A DNA stretch of 10,643 nucleotides from Mariprofundaceae bacterium (GCA_030950875.1 JAUZQS010000300.1:1-10643); one strand, 5' to 3'. Numbered from the stretch's first letter, positions 1-6,781 are shown. Translations and numbers: made by a program. Notes: generated by a model not told the origin, from the letters alone.

Positions 1-55
1 ATAAGTATCTTACAAGATAATATTGCTGTTAATAAAGACTTCTTCCCATGAGCCT

Positions 56-74
56 GTGCCCAAATCGTGCCCAA
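56..74. repeat. Two direct copies of GTGCCCAA, 11 bp apart
   Basis: GTGCCCAA occurs at 56-63 and again at 67-74, one helical turn apart. Short repeats of this kind, with a CCCA core, often lie next to integrase genes and attachment sites of tRNA-targeting elements. The three CACCCAT repeats before the integrase at the right end of this window look similar. No integrase is readable here: frames starting nearby stop within a few codons. Treating this as the edge of a second, possibly decayed, element is inference. Confidence 0.3.
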
Positions 75-127
75 TTATAATGGTTGGATAGAAAAAATGA
101 AATAGCGCACTTAAAAGTAATGAACAT

Positions 128-172
128 TAGCCTCCGAAGCGGCCAGTGGTTCGACGCCACTAGAGAGCACCA
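128..172 (+). other. Possible 3' remnant of a tRNA (type II, Leu-like)
   Basis: Positions 145-161 form a T-arm: stem AGTGG, loop TTCGACG, stem CCACT. Exactly seven bases (AGAGAGC) follow and then ACCA at 169-172, which is the geometry of a tRNA 3' end. The required partner GCTCTCT and a D-arm are not found at the expected distance upstream, so this is not a complete tRNA. The preceding GC-rich bases 128-144 could be part of a long variable arm. With A at the discriminator and a C72 implying G1-C72, tRNA-Leu is the closest guess. The block is GC-rich in otherwise A/T-rich DNA. A chance stem-loop is not excluded. Confidence 0.3.
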
Positions 173-217
173 TCGAAGTTCTAAAAAATAGTTGAAAATA
201 AAAGAGACTTTTTGTTG

Positions 218-430
218 CTAGGGATTCCAGTTTGCAGTTAGGTGATTCTGGCAATCATCACGCCATTCGCAGTTTTTATTGGAACATTTATGGCACTCTG
301 GATTAGCAAAGCAGACTGAGGCGCCTCTGAATTTTTGAATAGAGCGTATAATTTGTATTTTAGAAGCAGTGTGAGAAATATTCTGAATGCCGAGTTTGTG
401 GGCTTGTCTAAGAGCTTGTTGATGCGTCAT
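218..430 (-). CDS. Small Cys-rich SAP-like protein, function unknown
   Basis: A 70-residue protein. The N-terminal half (about residues 5-34: QALRQAHKLGIQ, then KIQIIRSIQ) has the two-helix pattern of SAP or Rho-N-like nucleic-acid-binding modules. The C-terminal half has five cysteines (C40, C46, C49, C54, C60) around the motif CEWRDDC, which could bind a metal. It resembles small proteobacterial proteins that carry an ending like IQRAEGNFDCF...CLWREDC; I know no experimental function for them. An ATG eight codons upstream (454) is also open. I chose 430 because AAGAGG lies about six bases before it and because the SAP-like part then begins at the N-terminus. It is transcribed away from phoH's 3' end and stands alone. 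Confidence 0.7.
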   Translation of the reverse strand: MTHQQALRQAHKLGIQNISHTASKIQIIRSIQKFRGASVCFANPECHKCSNKNCEWRDDCQNHLTANWNP

Positions 431-659
431 AAATACCTCTTGTGAACCCCACACATGCAGAGTTTGTTAAGGTAGATCGAAAGGCGAAGTGTTAAGTAAG
501 GTTACTTTAACTAGCTACCCTTGATGTAGCAGTCGCTAAAGCGGCAGTAAATATAACGAGGATTATTTTAGAGGTAATCAAGCTTATTTATCAGGCCTGT
601 ATAGCATTGATTTGAGTATCAGGCCAAGCTGTGTATTCTTATGAAATAGTCTGCATGAT

Positions 660-690
660 TTCCCCTCATATTCCCCTCATATTCCTCACA
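660..690. repeat. Tandem 11-bp repeat, almost three copies
   Basis: TTCCCCTCATA is repeated perfectly at 660-670 and 671-681. A shortened third copy (TTCCTCACA) follows at 682-690. On the minus strand each unit contains GAGGGG, similar to a ribosome binding site, and the last unit precedes a 16-codon frame that starts ATGAGGGG. The period of 11 bp places the copies on the same DNA face, so a protein binding site is also possible. Confidence 0.6.
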
Positions 691-711
691 TCTTATTCGT
701 AGTCCGCAAAT

Positions 712-743
712 ATTATACCATTCACGGCACTTACAAGTTGAAC
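712..743 (-). promoter_or_regulatory. Candidate extended -10 promoter, reading left
   Basis: On the minus strand 720-712 reads TGGTATAAT, a perfect extended -10 element. The -35 side is poor (CAACTT at a 17-bp spacing). It lies just downstream of phoH and would transcribe the tandem repeat and, about 280 bases on, the small SAP-like gene. Whether it drives that gene or a separate small RNA cannot be told from sequence. Confidence 0.35.
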
Positions 744-773
744 GTGTGGTGGCTTTGAACGGGTGCTCTGAAA

Positions 774-2141
774 CTATAAAACTTTTGTCGCATGAGCGGC
801 TAATCGCGAACGCTCGCTGGCTTTTAAAACAATATGGCCTGCCCACTCCCAGTCGGAAAAACGCTGTGTGACCATTGATAGACCATTGGTGTGAGCCGTC
901 AAATAAGGCGTGTCAATTTGCGCATTATTGCCCAAAATAATAATTTTTGAACCTTCGCCCATGCGTGTAACCAGTGTTTTCATTTGATGCGGCGTTAAAT
1001 TCTGTGCTTCATCCACAATTAACCAAGTGCGAGAAAATGTGCGTCCGCGTGCAAATGATAGGGCTATGATTTCAATGCGATTTTGCCCTAAAACAGAGCT
1101 GATATCGGAAGCTTCTTCACCCAACAAAAAGGAAAGGTTGTCGGTAATCGCACCCATCCAAGGCTCAAGCTTTTCTTTCTCAGTGCCTGGTAAATAACCA
1201 ATATCCTGCCCCATAGGTACAGTGGCACGGGTGACTAAAATACGATCGTATAAGCCCATATCTAATGTTTGATGTAGTCCGCAGGCCAATGCCAGAAGCG
1301 TTTTTCCTGAGCCCGCCAAACCTAAAAGTGATACCAGATCCAAATTACCATCCATTAATAGGTTCATCGCCATATTTTGCTCCAAGTTACGGGCTTGAAC
1401 GCCCCAAATAGCATGACGATCGGTACGGTATGAGTAAATATCACGTAAATCCACACGCCGAGATTCTTCATCAACGGTAAAACAACGCAATGCCATTTCA
1501 TGTTCACCTGGCAGCAGTACAAAAGAGCTTAAATGCGGTAGACTCATATCTTCTGGCCAGGTTACTTGGTAGTTATTGCCATGCTCAGCTTGGGTAACTT
1601 TTAAGTCGGCGCTCATCGCTTCCCATGTTTTGTCATCAAGACTTAACTGGCCACTGGTGAGAATATCAAGGTCTTCAACAACTTTATCAGAGCGATAATC
1701 TTCGGTTGCCAGACCGAGTGCCCGTGCTTTGATGCGTAAATTAATGTCTTTGGAAACTAGTACGACGTCGCGGTCACTATTTTTCTTTTTTAATAACATT
1801 GTGACGGCAATAATGCGATTGTCATTACTACTATAACTAAGAGATTCAGGCAAAATATCGGCAATTCGATGGGTCATCTCAAAAAACAAACGACCGCCAC
1901 CAGGCAGTAAACAACCCTTTGATAAGTCTTCTGTTTGTTCGCTTAATTCATCCAGATAACGTGATACATCTCGAACATTACGAGCCAGTTCATCAACACC
2001 ACATTTTACCTTATCCATCTCTTCGACAACCACGATAGGTAATACTACATCATGTTCATCAAAGCGACTTAAAGCATTGGGGTCATGAATCAATACATTG
2101 GTATCTAACACAAATATTTTACGCTGCGGCTCTGCGATCAT
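774..2141 (-). CDS. PhoH family ATPase with N-terminal PIN domain
   Basis: A 455-residue cytoplasmic protein in the two-domain PIN-PhoH (PhoH2-like) architecture. The PIN nuclease domain covers about residues 8-150, with acidic residues D13 (VLDTNVLIHDP), E40/E41, D107 (SNDNRI) and D132 (SKDINLR). The PhoH P-loop domain covers about 250-450: Walker A GLAGSGKT (274-281), LVTRATVPMGQDIGYLPGTE (302-321), Walker B LIVDEAQN (374-381) and LGNNAQIDTPYL (403-414). Related proteins couple an RNA helicase-like ATPase to RNA cleavage, so RNA processing or decay is the likely role; the natural substrate is unknown. The start is supported by AAGGAG five bases upstream. The gene is divergent from cutA. Confidence 0.93.
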   Translation of the reverse strand: MIAEPQRKIFVLDTNVLIHDPNALSRFDEHDVVLPIVVVEEMDKVKCGVDELARNVRDVSRYLDELSEQTEDLSKGCLLPGGGRLFFEMTHRIADILPESLSYSSNDNRIIAVTMLLKKKNSDRDVVLVSKDINLRIKARALGLATEDYRSDKVVEDLDILTSGQLSLDDKTWEAMSADLKVTQAEHGNNYQVTWPEDMSLPHLSSFVLLPGEHEMALRCFTVDEESRRVDLRDIYSYRTDRHAIWGVQARNLEQNMAMNLLMDGNLDLVSLLGLAGSGKTLLALACGLHQTLDMGLYDRILVTRATVPMGQDIGYLPGTEKEKLEPWMGAITDNLSFLLGEEASDISSVLGQNRIEIIALSFARGRTFSRTWLIVDEAQNLTPHQMKTLVTRMGEGSKIIILGNNAQIDTPYLTAHTNGLSMVTQRFSDWEWAGHIVLKASERSRLAAHATKVL

Positions 2142-2188
2142 GGCATCTCCTTACCTGTTATTCTTATAATTCCTACATCCTGATGCTC

Positions 2189-2216
2189 ACTATAGAAGAG
2201 CTCTTTATAACGGCAA
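2189..2216 (-). promoter_or_regulatory. Candidate sigma-70 promoter for phoH
   Basis: On the minus strand a -35 TTGCCG (2216-2211) and a -10 TATAGT (2194-2189) are separated by 16 bp. The spacer contains the palindrome AGAGCTCT. It lies about 48 bases upstream of the phoH start in the divergent phoH-cutA region. Assignment is from hexamer likeness only. Confidence 0.45.
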
Positions 2217-2247
2217 ATTATTTCTGTGCCTTATTTCACTGATGTCG

Positions 2248-2253
2248 TATAAT
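2248..2253 (+). promoter_or_regulatory. Perfect -10 TATAAT seven bases before the cutA start
   Basis: TATAAT at 2248-2253 would place the transcription start at or within a base or two of the cutA ATG (2260). No convincing -35 is visible at the right distance. If used, it would make a leaderless cutA mRNA, consistent with the lack of a ribosome binding site there. Confidence 0.35.
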
Positions 2254-2259
2254 TCGTGA

Positions 2260-2583
2260 ATGTTATCGAAAAAGATCATTAGTATTCTTACCAGTGTGGA
2301 TCAAGCTGAGCAGGCAAAATGGATGAGCCAAGAATTGCTCAAGAAACGTTTTGCGGCTTGCATCCAGCAAACATCTGGAATATCAACCTACCATTGGCAA
2401 GGGGAATTAGAGTGCACGCAGGAATATTACCTGCACATCAAAACAACGCCTGACCTTAAAGAGCAAGTAATAACGTGGCTGGAGCAGCATCATCCGTATG
2501 AAATACCTGAAATTGTTGTGTTGGAAGGGGCATGTAGCAAGGCTTATGGTGCGTGGTTATCTGAGGAAACTTTAAAAATTTAA
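2260..2583 (+). CDS. cutA: CutA1 divalent-ion tolerance family protein
   Basis: A 107-residue protein of normal CutA length. It has the family landmarks: KRFAAC (29-34), the TYHWQGELE strand (43-51), IKTT (60-63), HHPYEIPEIV (77-86) and a C-terminal AWL (98-100). CutA proteins form very stable trimers related in fold to PII. They were first linked to copper tolerance in E. coli, but the molecular role is still debated. The start is fixed by an in-frame TGA immediately before the ATG (2257-2259). No Shine-Dalgarno sequence precedes it. It is followed by ccdA on the same strand, as cutA precedes dsbD in enterics. Confidence 0.93.
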   Translation: MLSKKIISILTSVDQAEQAKWMSQELLKKRFAACIQQTSGISTYHWQGELECTQEYYLHIKTTPDLKEQVITWLEQHHPYEIPEIVVLEGACSKAYGAWLSEETLKI

Positions 2584-2698
2584 GTTTAAATTAATAAAGG
2601 CATGTCTAAACTGTGGCTACACAGGAATAATTTAAAAGCGTAAGGTTCCGCGCCGCTTGTAGACCAAGCTCGCATTCAAGTTTTTCAAGGACGTTATA

Positions 2699-3451
2699 AT
2701 GATTGAAATCACCCTTATCGGCGCATTTGTAGCTGGCCTATTATCTTTTTTATCACCCTGTGTTTTACCGCTTGTGCCTGCTTATTTGTCGTATATTAGC
2801 GGTGTGTCGGTGGATGCATTACGTCAACAAACAGGTGCATCATCATCGGTGCGACGTACAGCAATCATCCAATCCTTGTGGTTTATCCTTGGGTTTAGTT
2901 TGGTGTTCATTGCTTTGGGGGCTTCGGCAACATGGCTTGGACAATGGCTGCTCTCGAACATGAGCGTGTTGGGCAAGGTAGCTGGAGTAATTATTTTTAC
3001 CTTTGGTTTGCACTATACAGGTTTGATTCGAATTCCCTTTTTGATGATGGAAGCACGTGTTGATACAGGTGGTGTGAATGCCCGTAGTGGCTCAGGGGCA
3101 TTGTTGCTGGGTTCGGCATTTGCCTTTGGCTGGACGCCTTGCATTGGGCCGATTTTAGGCGCAATTCTGGCGGTTGCTGGAGCACAACAGCAAGTGGGGG
3201 AGGGTATACTCTTATTGGTTGCTTATTCGGCAGGTTTGGGCGTTCCTTTTTTGTTGGCAGCCTTGGCAACGGATGCATTTTTGAATTGGTCACAACGTTT
3301 TAAACGTCACTTGCATATGATTGAAGTGATATCTGGTGTTTTATTGATGCTTGTTGGGATACTTATTTTTCTCGGAAGTTTTAGTATTTTGGCAGGTTGG
3401 CTGATTGAATATTTTCCTTGGTTAGCGAATATTGAAACTACTTTTTCATGA
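2699..3451 (+). CDS. ccdA: CcdA/DsbD-family thiol-disulfide transmembrane protein
   Basis: A 250-residue inner-membrane protein with about six hydrophobic segments (near 5-30, 58-82, 90-112, 132-160, 167-190 and 208-235). Two conserved cysteines lie in Pro-flanked motifs: C21 in SFLSPCVLPL and C148 in GWTPCIGP. In this family they pass reducing equivalents from cytoplasmic thioredoxin to periplasmic acceptors, for example for cytochrome c maturation or as a minimal DsbD. There is no fused periplasmic thioredoxin domain, so a separate partner is expected elsewhere. AAGGA lies about eight bases before the ATG. The gap of 115 bases after cutA has no clear terminator, so cotranscription is possible. 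Confidence 0.92.
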   Translation: MIEITLIGAFVAGLLSFLSPCVLPLVPAYLSYISGVSVDALRQQTGASSSVRRTAIIQSLWFILGFSLVFIALGASATWLGQWLLSNMSVLGKVAGVIIFTFGLHYTGLIRIPFLMMEARVDTGGVNARSGSGALLLGSAFAFGWTPCIGPILGAILAVAGAQQQVGEGILLLVAYSAGLGVPFLLAALATDAFLNWSQRFKRHLHMIEVISGVLLMLVGILIFLGSFSILAGWLIEYFPWLANIETTFS

Positions 3452-3516
3452 TAGGGTTGGATATTAGCTGCATGTAGGCAGTTGACCTAAATCGCTGGGA
3501 GTGTTTCAATACAGCT

Positions 3517-3807
3517 ATGAATAGCAGTGAAAATCAAGACCAACTTGAAACGCGGATAACATTGTTGACTGGGCATATGTCAACGATTCGGCGTAATACT
3601 GAAAAGTTAATGTCTGAAAATCAGCGCTTGCGTGAAGTGGTGCGCTTGGCTGAAAGCGAGTTGCGTAAGCGCCGGGATCAAGTTCAACAGCTTGAACGTG
3701 AACTTCATGATGGGCATGATAAACGTCAAGAAGCAAGAAGCCGTGTTGAGCATGCTATGGAAAAATTGGACCACATTATTACTGAACCAAGTCAGGAATC
3801 TACATGA
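3517..3807 (+). CDS. ZapB-like coiled-coil cell division protein
   Basis: A 96-residue, highly charged protein predicted as one long coiled coil over about residues 5-85 (LETRITLLTGHM, ENQRLREVV, QQLERELHD). Small coiled-coil proteins of this type sit directly before zapA in many proteobacteria and are annotated as ZapB-like (TIGR02449-like). The stop codon overlaps the zapA start as ATGA. A role in bridging or organising the Z-ring with ZapA follows from context and coiled-coil form, not from any catalytic motif. The ribosome binding site is weak: GGGAG lies somewhat far upstream. Confidence 0.75.
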   Translation: MNSSENQDQLETRITLLTGHMSTIRRNTEKLMSENQRLREVVRLAESELRKRRDQVQQLERELHDGHDKRQEARSRVEHAMEKLDHIITEPSQEST

Positions 3808-4097
3808 GTCATAAAGTTAATGTGAAGATACTAGGCAAGAAATTTAGCATCCGAACCAGTGATAACCCTGAAGCGGTTGAAGCGGCGGCTGAATTGGTGC
3901 AACAGCAAGTTGATGAATTGCGTGAGCTTGGAGCGAGCGTGGGAAGTGATCGGCTTATTACTCTGGCAGCATTGAACTTGGCAGGTGAATTGTTGAAGAA
4001 AGGTGACACGGAAATTCAAAATATAAACACGGTTCTTTCGGCTCTTGACGATGTGGTATCGCAAGCAGAGGGTTTAGCTAAAGTGCCCCTGCGCTGA
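3804..4097 (+). CDS. zapA: Cell division protein ZapA
   Basis: A 97-residue protein of usual ZapA length. It has the N-terminal strand VNVKILGKKFSIRTSDNPE, then VQQQVDELR, then the typical DRLITLAALNLAGELL (49-64), and ends in a helix. ZapA binds FtsZ and cross-links protofilaments at the division site. The start overlaps the previous stop by four bases, with CAGGAA upstream, so the two genes are translationally coupled. The last 15 bases of the gene, stop included, also form the 5' arm of the 6S RNA closing stem. Confidence 0.92.
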   Translation: MSHKVNVKILGKKFSIRTSDNPEAVEAAAELVQQQVDELRELGASVGSDRLITLAALNLAGELLKKGDTEIQNINTVLSALDDVVSQAEGLAKVPLR

Positions 4098-4261
4098 GCG
4101 AGTGGCTTTCTGTTGCCTGAGCCGATGCATGTCTTATGGGAGCTTAGCTACGCTGATTGTGAGCGTCCCACTTGTTTGGGATACCTGATTTCAGCGTGCC
4201 GCGCCCACCTCGTCATAGAGGGTTCGACGACTTGCCGTCACGACGTCAGTGCGGGGGTGCT
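4083..4261 (+). ncRNA. ssrS: 6S RNA
   Basis: This RNA of about 178 bases sits in the conserved site between zapA and the cyclo-ligase gene and folds as 6S RNA should. The closing stem pairs 4083-4097 with 4246-4260 over 15 bp, counting G-U pairs. Next comes a large internal bubble (about 4098-4118 and 4226-4245), and then GAGCC (4119-4123) pairs with GGTTC (4221-4225). TGGG (4137-4140) pairs with CCCA (4204-4207), and CGCTGA (4151-4156) with TCAGCG (4191-4196). The apical hairpin is TCCCA/TGGGA (4166-4181). The CCTGAGCCGA string is shared with E. coli 6S. A T-run at 4261-4266 follows. 6S RNA mimics an open promoter and sequesters sigma-70 RNA polymerase in stationary phase. Exact ends are estimates. 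Confidence 0.88.
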
Positions 4262-4287
4262 TTTTTATTTCTGACTCATTTCAAACC

Positions 4288-4866
4288 ATGAAAGATGGCA
4301 AGCAGCAGTTGCGACAGCAGTGTTTAGCCCGCCGTAAAGCATTGTCCTACGAACAAAAGAAAAACTTTTCTAATAAGATTCTACAAACATTGCATGATTA
4401 CCTTCATCAGCAATACGAGCAAGGTATTCAGGTGTTATGTTACCGCTCACTTGCAGAAGAGGTGGATACAAGCGCGCTTTTTACATTGCAAAGAAACCAT
4501 CAGTACTATGCACCCGTAACGCGAAGAAATGGTGATATGCATTGGTTAAAGTGCGATTCTGACACAGAATGGCAGGCAGGTGTGTTGCGTGTTTTAGAGC
4601 CTGTGAATGGGCAATGCTGGCAAGAGGGGGAGAGTCCTGCCATTGTGCTGTGCCCTGTTGTGGGATTTGATTCACAAGGAAACCGAATCGGCATGGGTAA
4701 AGGCTGTTTTGACCGCTGGTTAGCGCAGCATAAACAACATATTGATAGGGTGATTGGTCTTGCTTTTGATTGTCAGCGATGCTCAGGGATTGAGCCTGAA
4801 GCGCATGACATACCGCTTGATGTAATGATAACCGAACAAGGATGGATGAAATGTCCGAACACATAA
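4288..4866 (+). CDS. fthC: 5-formyltetrahydrofolate cyclo-ligase
   Basis: A 192-residue cytoplasmic enzyme that uses ATP to turn 5-formyl-THF into 5,10-methenyl-THF. The N-terminal KQQLRQQCLARRKALS (5-20), YRSLAEEVDT (52-61) and VVGFDSQGNRIGMGKGCFDRWL (124-145) match the family. The last is the nucleotide-binding loop; it has Cys-Phe where many members have Tyr-Tyr. The frame is open from a GTG at 4249, but that codon lies in the 6S RNA closing stem. I chose the ATG at 4288, which gives the normal family length and start. No clear ribosome binding site precedes it. Cotranscription with 6S RNA is known for ssrS-ygfA (E. coli name of this gene). Confidence 0.9.
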   Translation: MKDGKQQLRQQCLARRKALSYEQKKNFSNKILQTLHDYLHQQYEQGIQVLCYRSLAEEVDTSALFTLQRNHQYYAPVTRRNGDMHWLKCDSDTEWQAGVLRVLEPVNGQCWQEGESPAIVLCPVVGFDSQGNRIGMGKGCFDRWLAQHKQHIDRVIGLAFDCQRCSGIEPEAHDIPLDVMITEQGWMKCPNT

Positions 4867-5651
4867 ATATATTGGTGATTGGCGATATTCTCGGCAAAGC
4901 TGGACGCAAAGCATTGCGTGATCATTTGCCTAAAATTGTCGATCAAAATACAGTGGATTTCGTGGTTGCCAATGGTGAAAATCTTGCTGCTGGGTTTGGT
5001 ACGACGCGTAAGGTCGCCGACGAAGTTTTTGAATCAGGTGTGCATGTATTGACCAATGGCAATCATTGTTGGGATCAGCGTGAATTTCTTAAAACCATTG
5101 ATGAAGATGATCGCTTTATTCGGCCAATGAATTTTTCACCTGCGGCTCCAGGACAAGGCTGGACCATTCAGGAAACAGCCGTGGGTCACCCTGTTGCGGT
5201 GATTAACACCATCGGTCAGGTGTTTATGAATGGGACATGGGACTGCCCGTTTGCTGCTGCTGATCAGGCATTATCTGAAATTCCATCGGATGTAAAAGTC
5301 ATCCTAATGGATTTGCATGCTGAAACGACCAGTGAAAAAATGGGTATGGGTTGGCATTTGGATGGGCGCGTGTCGTTTGTTTACGGTACACATACTCATA
5401 TTCCAACGTGCGATGAGATTATTCACACCAGTGGCACGGCTTATCAAACAGATATTGGTATGACGGGTTCATACCAATCTATTATTGGTATGCGCAAAGA
5501 AGGTGCATTGCATCGCATGATAACGCGATTGCCTCAGCGTTTTGAAGCGGTTGATCGTGGTGCAACACTTTTTGCGACCTTATTGAAAGTTAGTGTGATT
5601 ACTGGAAAAACCAGTCATATTGAACGCATCAAAATTCCCCCAGCAAGTTAA
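4851..5651 (+). CDS. YmdB-like metallophosphoesterase (TIGR00282 family)
   Basis: A 266-residue calcineurin-like phosphoesterase with the full di-metal ligand set of Bacillus YmdB: D12 (VIGDILGKAG), E43/N44 (NGEN), N71/H72 (GNH), H156 (DLHAE), and H181 and H183 (THTH). The family hydrolyses 2',3'-cyclic nucleotides in vitro, and in Bacillus it affects biofilm and motility decisions; the role here is unknown. Two in-frame ATGs exist, at 4842 and 4851. I prefer 4851 because AAGGA (4838-4842) lies eight bases before it, whereas it would overlap the first. The gene overlaps the end of the cyclo-ligase gene by 16 bases, so they are cotranscribed. No strong terminator is seen before the convergent gene. 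Confidence 0.9.
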   Translation: MSEHINILVIGDILGKAGRKALRDHLPKIVDQNTVDFVVANGENLAAGFGTTRKVADEVFESGVHVLTNGNHCWDQREFLKTIDEDDRFIRPMNFSPAAPGQGWTIQETAVGHPVAVINTIGQVFMNGTWDCPFAAADQALSEIPSDVKVILMDLHAETTSEKMGMGWHLDGRVSFVYGTHTHIPTCDEIIHTSGTAYQTDIGMTGSYQSIIGMRKEGALHRMITRLPQRFEAVDRGATLFATLLKVSVITGKTSHIERIKIPPAS

Positions 5652-5692
5652 TGTCAGCTACATCTGTAGTTATCAGAGCCACTTGCCGCTCA

Positions 5693-6451
5693 TTAGTATA
5701 ATACATCCAAATTAAATTCAAATGGATCGACTTGCTCGCCGAATTTAAGTGTATGTAAGCCTTTGCAAAGAGGCATTGATGTCGTGTTTTTGCCATATCC
5801 CACACGCTCATTATCGAGCAGACAAAAATCGCCATGCTCAGCGACACGTAACTGCAAGCCTCCCGTAGGCGCATTTTCAATATATAGATGTTCTTCGCGA
5901 ATCAGGCGACTGCAACCTGCAAGCTTAACATGGGCGAGGCTTTTTTTTGCGAATAAATCAGTCACGCTTTGAGGTGGGCGGTGAGCCCCGAAAACCCATG
6001 GTAAATGGTAAACCATTCTTGGTCGGTTGCACAATGCCTGTTGGGCTTTCTTGTTGGTGCCCTCTAGTTTTGCATAAGAAATAAATGTGTCTTCAAGGTG
6101 ATCTGAAGCATCTTCATCAAGGGCAAGTTTTAGGCGAGAAAATAATGCCGCCAGTAGTGGCGTTAATCGGCTGGCTGGGCCATTAACCAGACGAATTAAT
6201 GCGCCACGATCAATGACTTCTACTTCACCATCGGTTAATGCAGTAACGGTTGCGGTACGTTGATATGACAAACCTGCTAGTCCAAGTTCGCCCACGATTT
6301 CACCTGCTTGTAGTGTAAAGGTGTGAATTCGACCATCTTGTTGTCTGCGACGAACCTCTACCCATCCTGATTGAATAAGGTAAGCGACAGTATCTTCATC
6401 GCCTTGCCCAATGAGTACATCACCTTCTTTAAATACCATGATATTGGCCAT
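5693..6451 (-). CDS. Cyclic-nucleotide-binding domain protein with FHA-like C-terminus
   Basis: A 252-residue protein. Residues about 4-105 form a CRP-type cyclic-nucleotide-binding domain: FKEGDVLIGQGDEDTVAYLIQSG, then the phosphate-binding cassette GEIVGELGL (50-58) with R65 in QRTATV. A helical linker runs from about 95 to 140. No helix-turn-helix follows, so it is probably not a CRP-like DNA-binding regulator. The C-terminal part (about 178-250) has SRLIREEHLYIE, LLDNERVGYG and GLHTLKFGE..DPFEFNL, which follow the order of a forkhead-associated (phosphothreonine-binding) domain, though degenerate. GGGGA lies seven bases before the ATG. It is convergent with the phosphodiesterase gene and divergent from the helicase gene. 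A regulatory role is inferred. Confidence 0.8.
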   Translation of the reverse strand: MANIMVFKEGDVLIGQGDEDTVAYLIQSGWVEVRRRQQDGRIHTFTLQAGEIVGELGLAGLSYQRTATVTALTDGEVEVIDRGALIRLVNGPASRLTPLLAALFSRLKLALDEDASDHLEDTFISYAKLEGTNKKAQQALCNRPRMVYHLPWVFGAHRPPQSVTDLFAKKSLAHVKLAGCSRLIREEHLYIENAPTGGLQLRVAEHGDFCLLDNERVGYGKNTTSMPLCKGLHTLKFGEQVDPFEFNLDVLY

Positions 6452-6616
6452 ATAAATCCCCGCCTAAGTTTAGAGTTAGCAAGTCTAAGAAGTTTTTTTA
6501 CATACAAAAGTGTTCGGCATCACATGCGATGAAAAGACTTTGATATGTGTGCCTTGTAATGAGGTATGTTATATCATTATTGGACTATAGCAGGATATTT
6601 AATGAAAATGTAATCA

Positions 6617-6645
6617 TTGTGTGTGAGGGTGCGGAATCTTATAAG
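6617..6645 (+). promoter_or_regulatory. Candidate promoter for the DEAD-box helicase gene
   Basis: TTGTGT (6617-6622) and TATAAG (6640-6645) are separated by 17 bp. The predicted start near 6652 would give a leader of about 144 bases before the helicase ATG. Confidence 0.4.
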
Positions 6646-6766
6646 CTACTGTCGTGGCATATTAATGGTATGTAAATGAAGGTTTTCCCCCTATTTGAAA
6701 TGATGGATGTCGGGGCATAAGGCCTCGCTTGCAGTATCGAGTATTTAATATTCGGTGTATTTTGTT

Positions 6767-6781
6767 GGGCGTTCAACGCCC
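6767..6781 (+). promoter_or_regulatory. Stem-loop just before the helicase ribosome binding site
   Basis: GGGCGTTCAACGCCC is a perfect inverted repeat. It ends three bases before the AGGG ribosome binding site (6785-6788) of the helicase gene. No T-run follows, so it is not a terminator. It could modulate ribosome access or mRNA stability. Confidence 0.5.

Larger units (their letters stand above)
431..773. other. Gene-free stretch between the SAP-like gene and phoH
   Basis: I see no convincing gene here. The 75-residue frame at 619-846 (minus) overlaps the 3' end of phoH and looks like chance. The stretch holds small inverted repeats, for example GCTAC...GTAGC around 514-530, and two copies of TATCAGGCC at 589-597 and 617-625. 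It also holds the 11-bp tandem repeat and the minus-strand promoter candidate listed separately. No clear intrinsic terminator for phoH is visible. Confidence 0.5.

Noticed and set aside
431..454. Longer start for the SAP-like gene at 454
   Set aside because: The ATG at 430 has AAGAGG at proper spacing; the extra eight residues show no family likeness.
514..555. Short inverted repeats as a structured RNA
   Set aside because: The stems are 4-5 bp and do not build into a recognisable RNA family.
4249..4287. GTG start for the cyclo-ligase at 4249
   Set aside because: The GTG and the next codons lie in the closing stem and T-run of 6S RNA. The ATG at 4288 gives the normal family length.
4842..4850. 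ATG at 4842 as start of the YmdB-like gene
   Set aside because: The only ribosome binding site (AAGGA, 4838-4842) overlaps this codon but is well placed for the ATG at 4851.
5652..5692. Terminator between the convergent phosphodiesterase and sensor genes
   Set aside because: Only a small CTACA/TGTAG inverted repeat with a two-base loop and no T-run is present.
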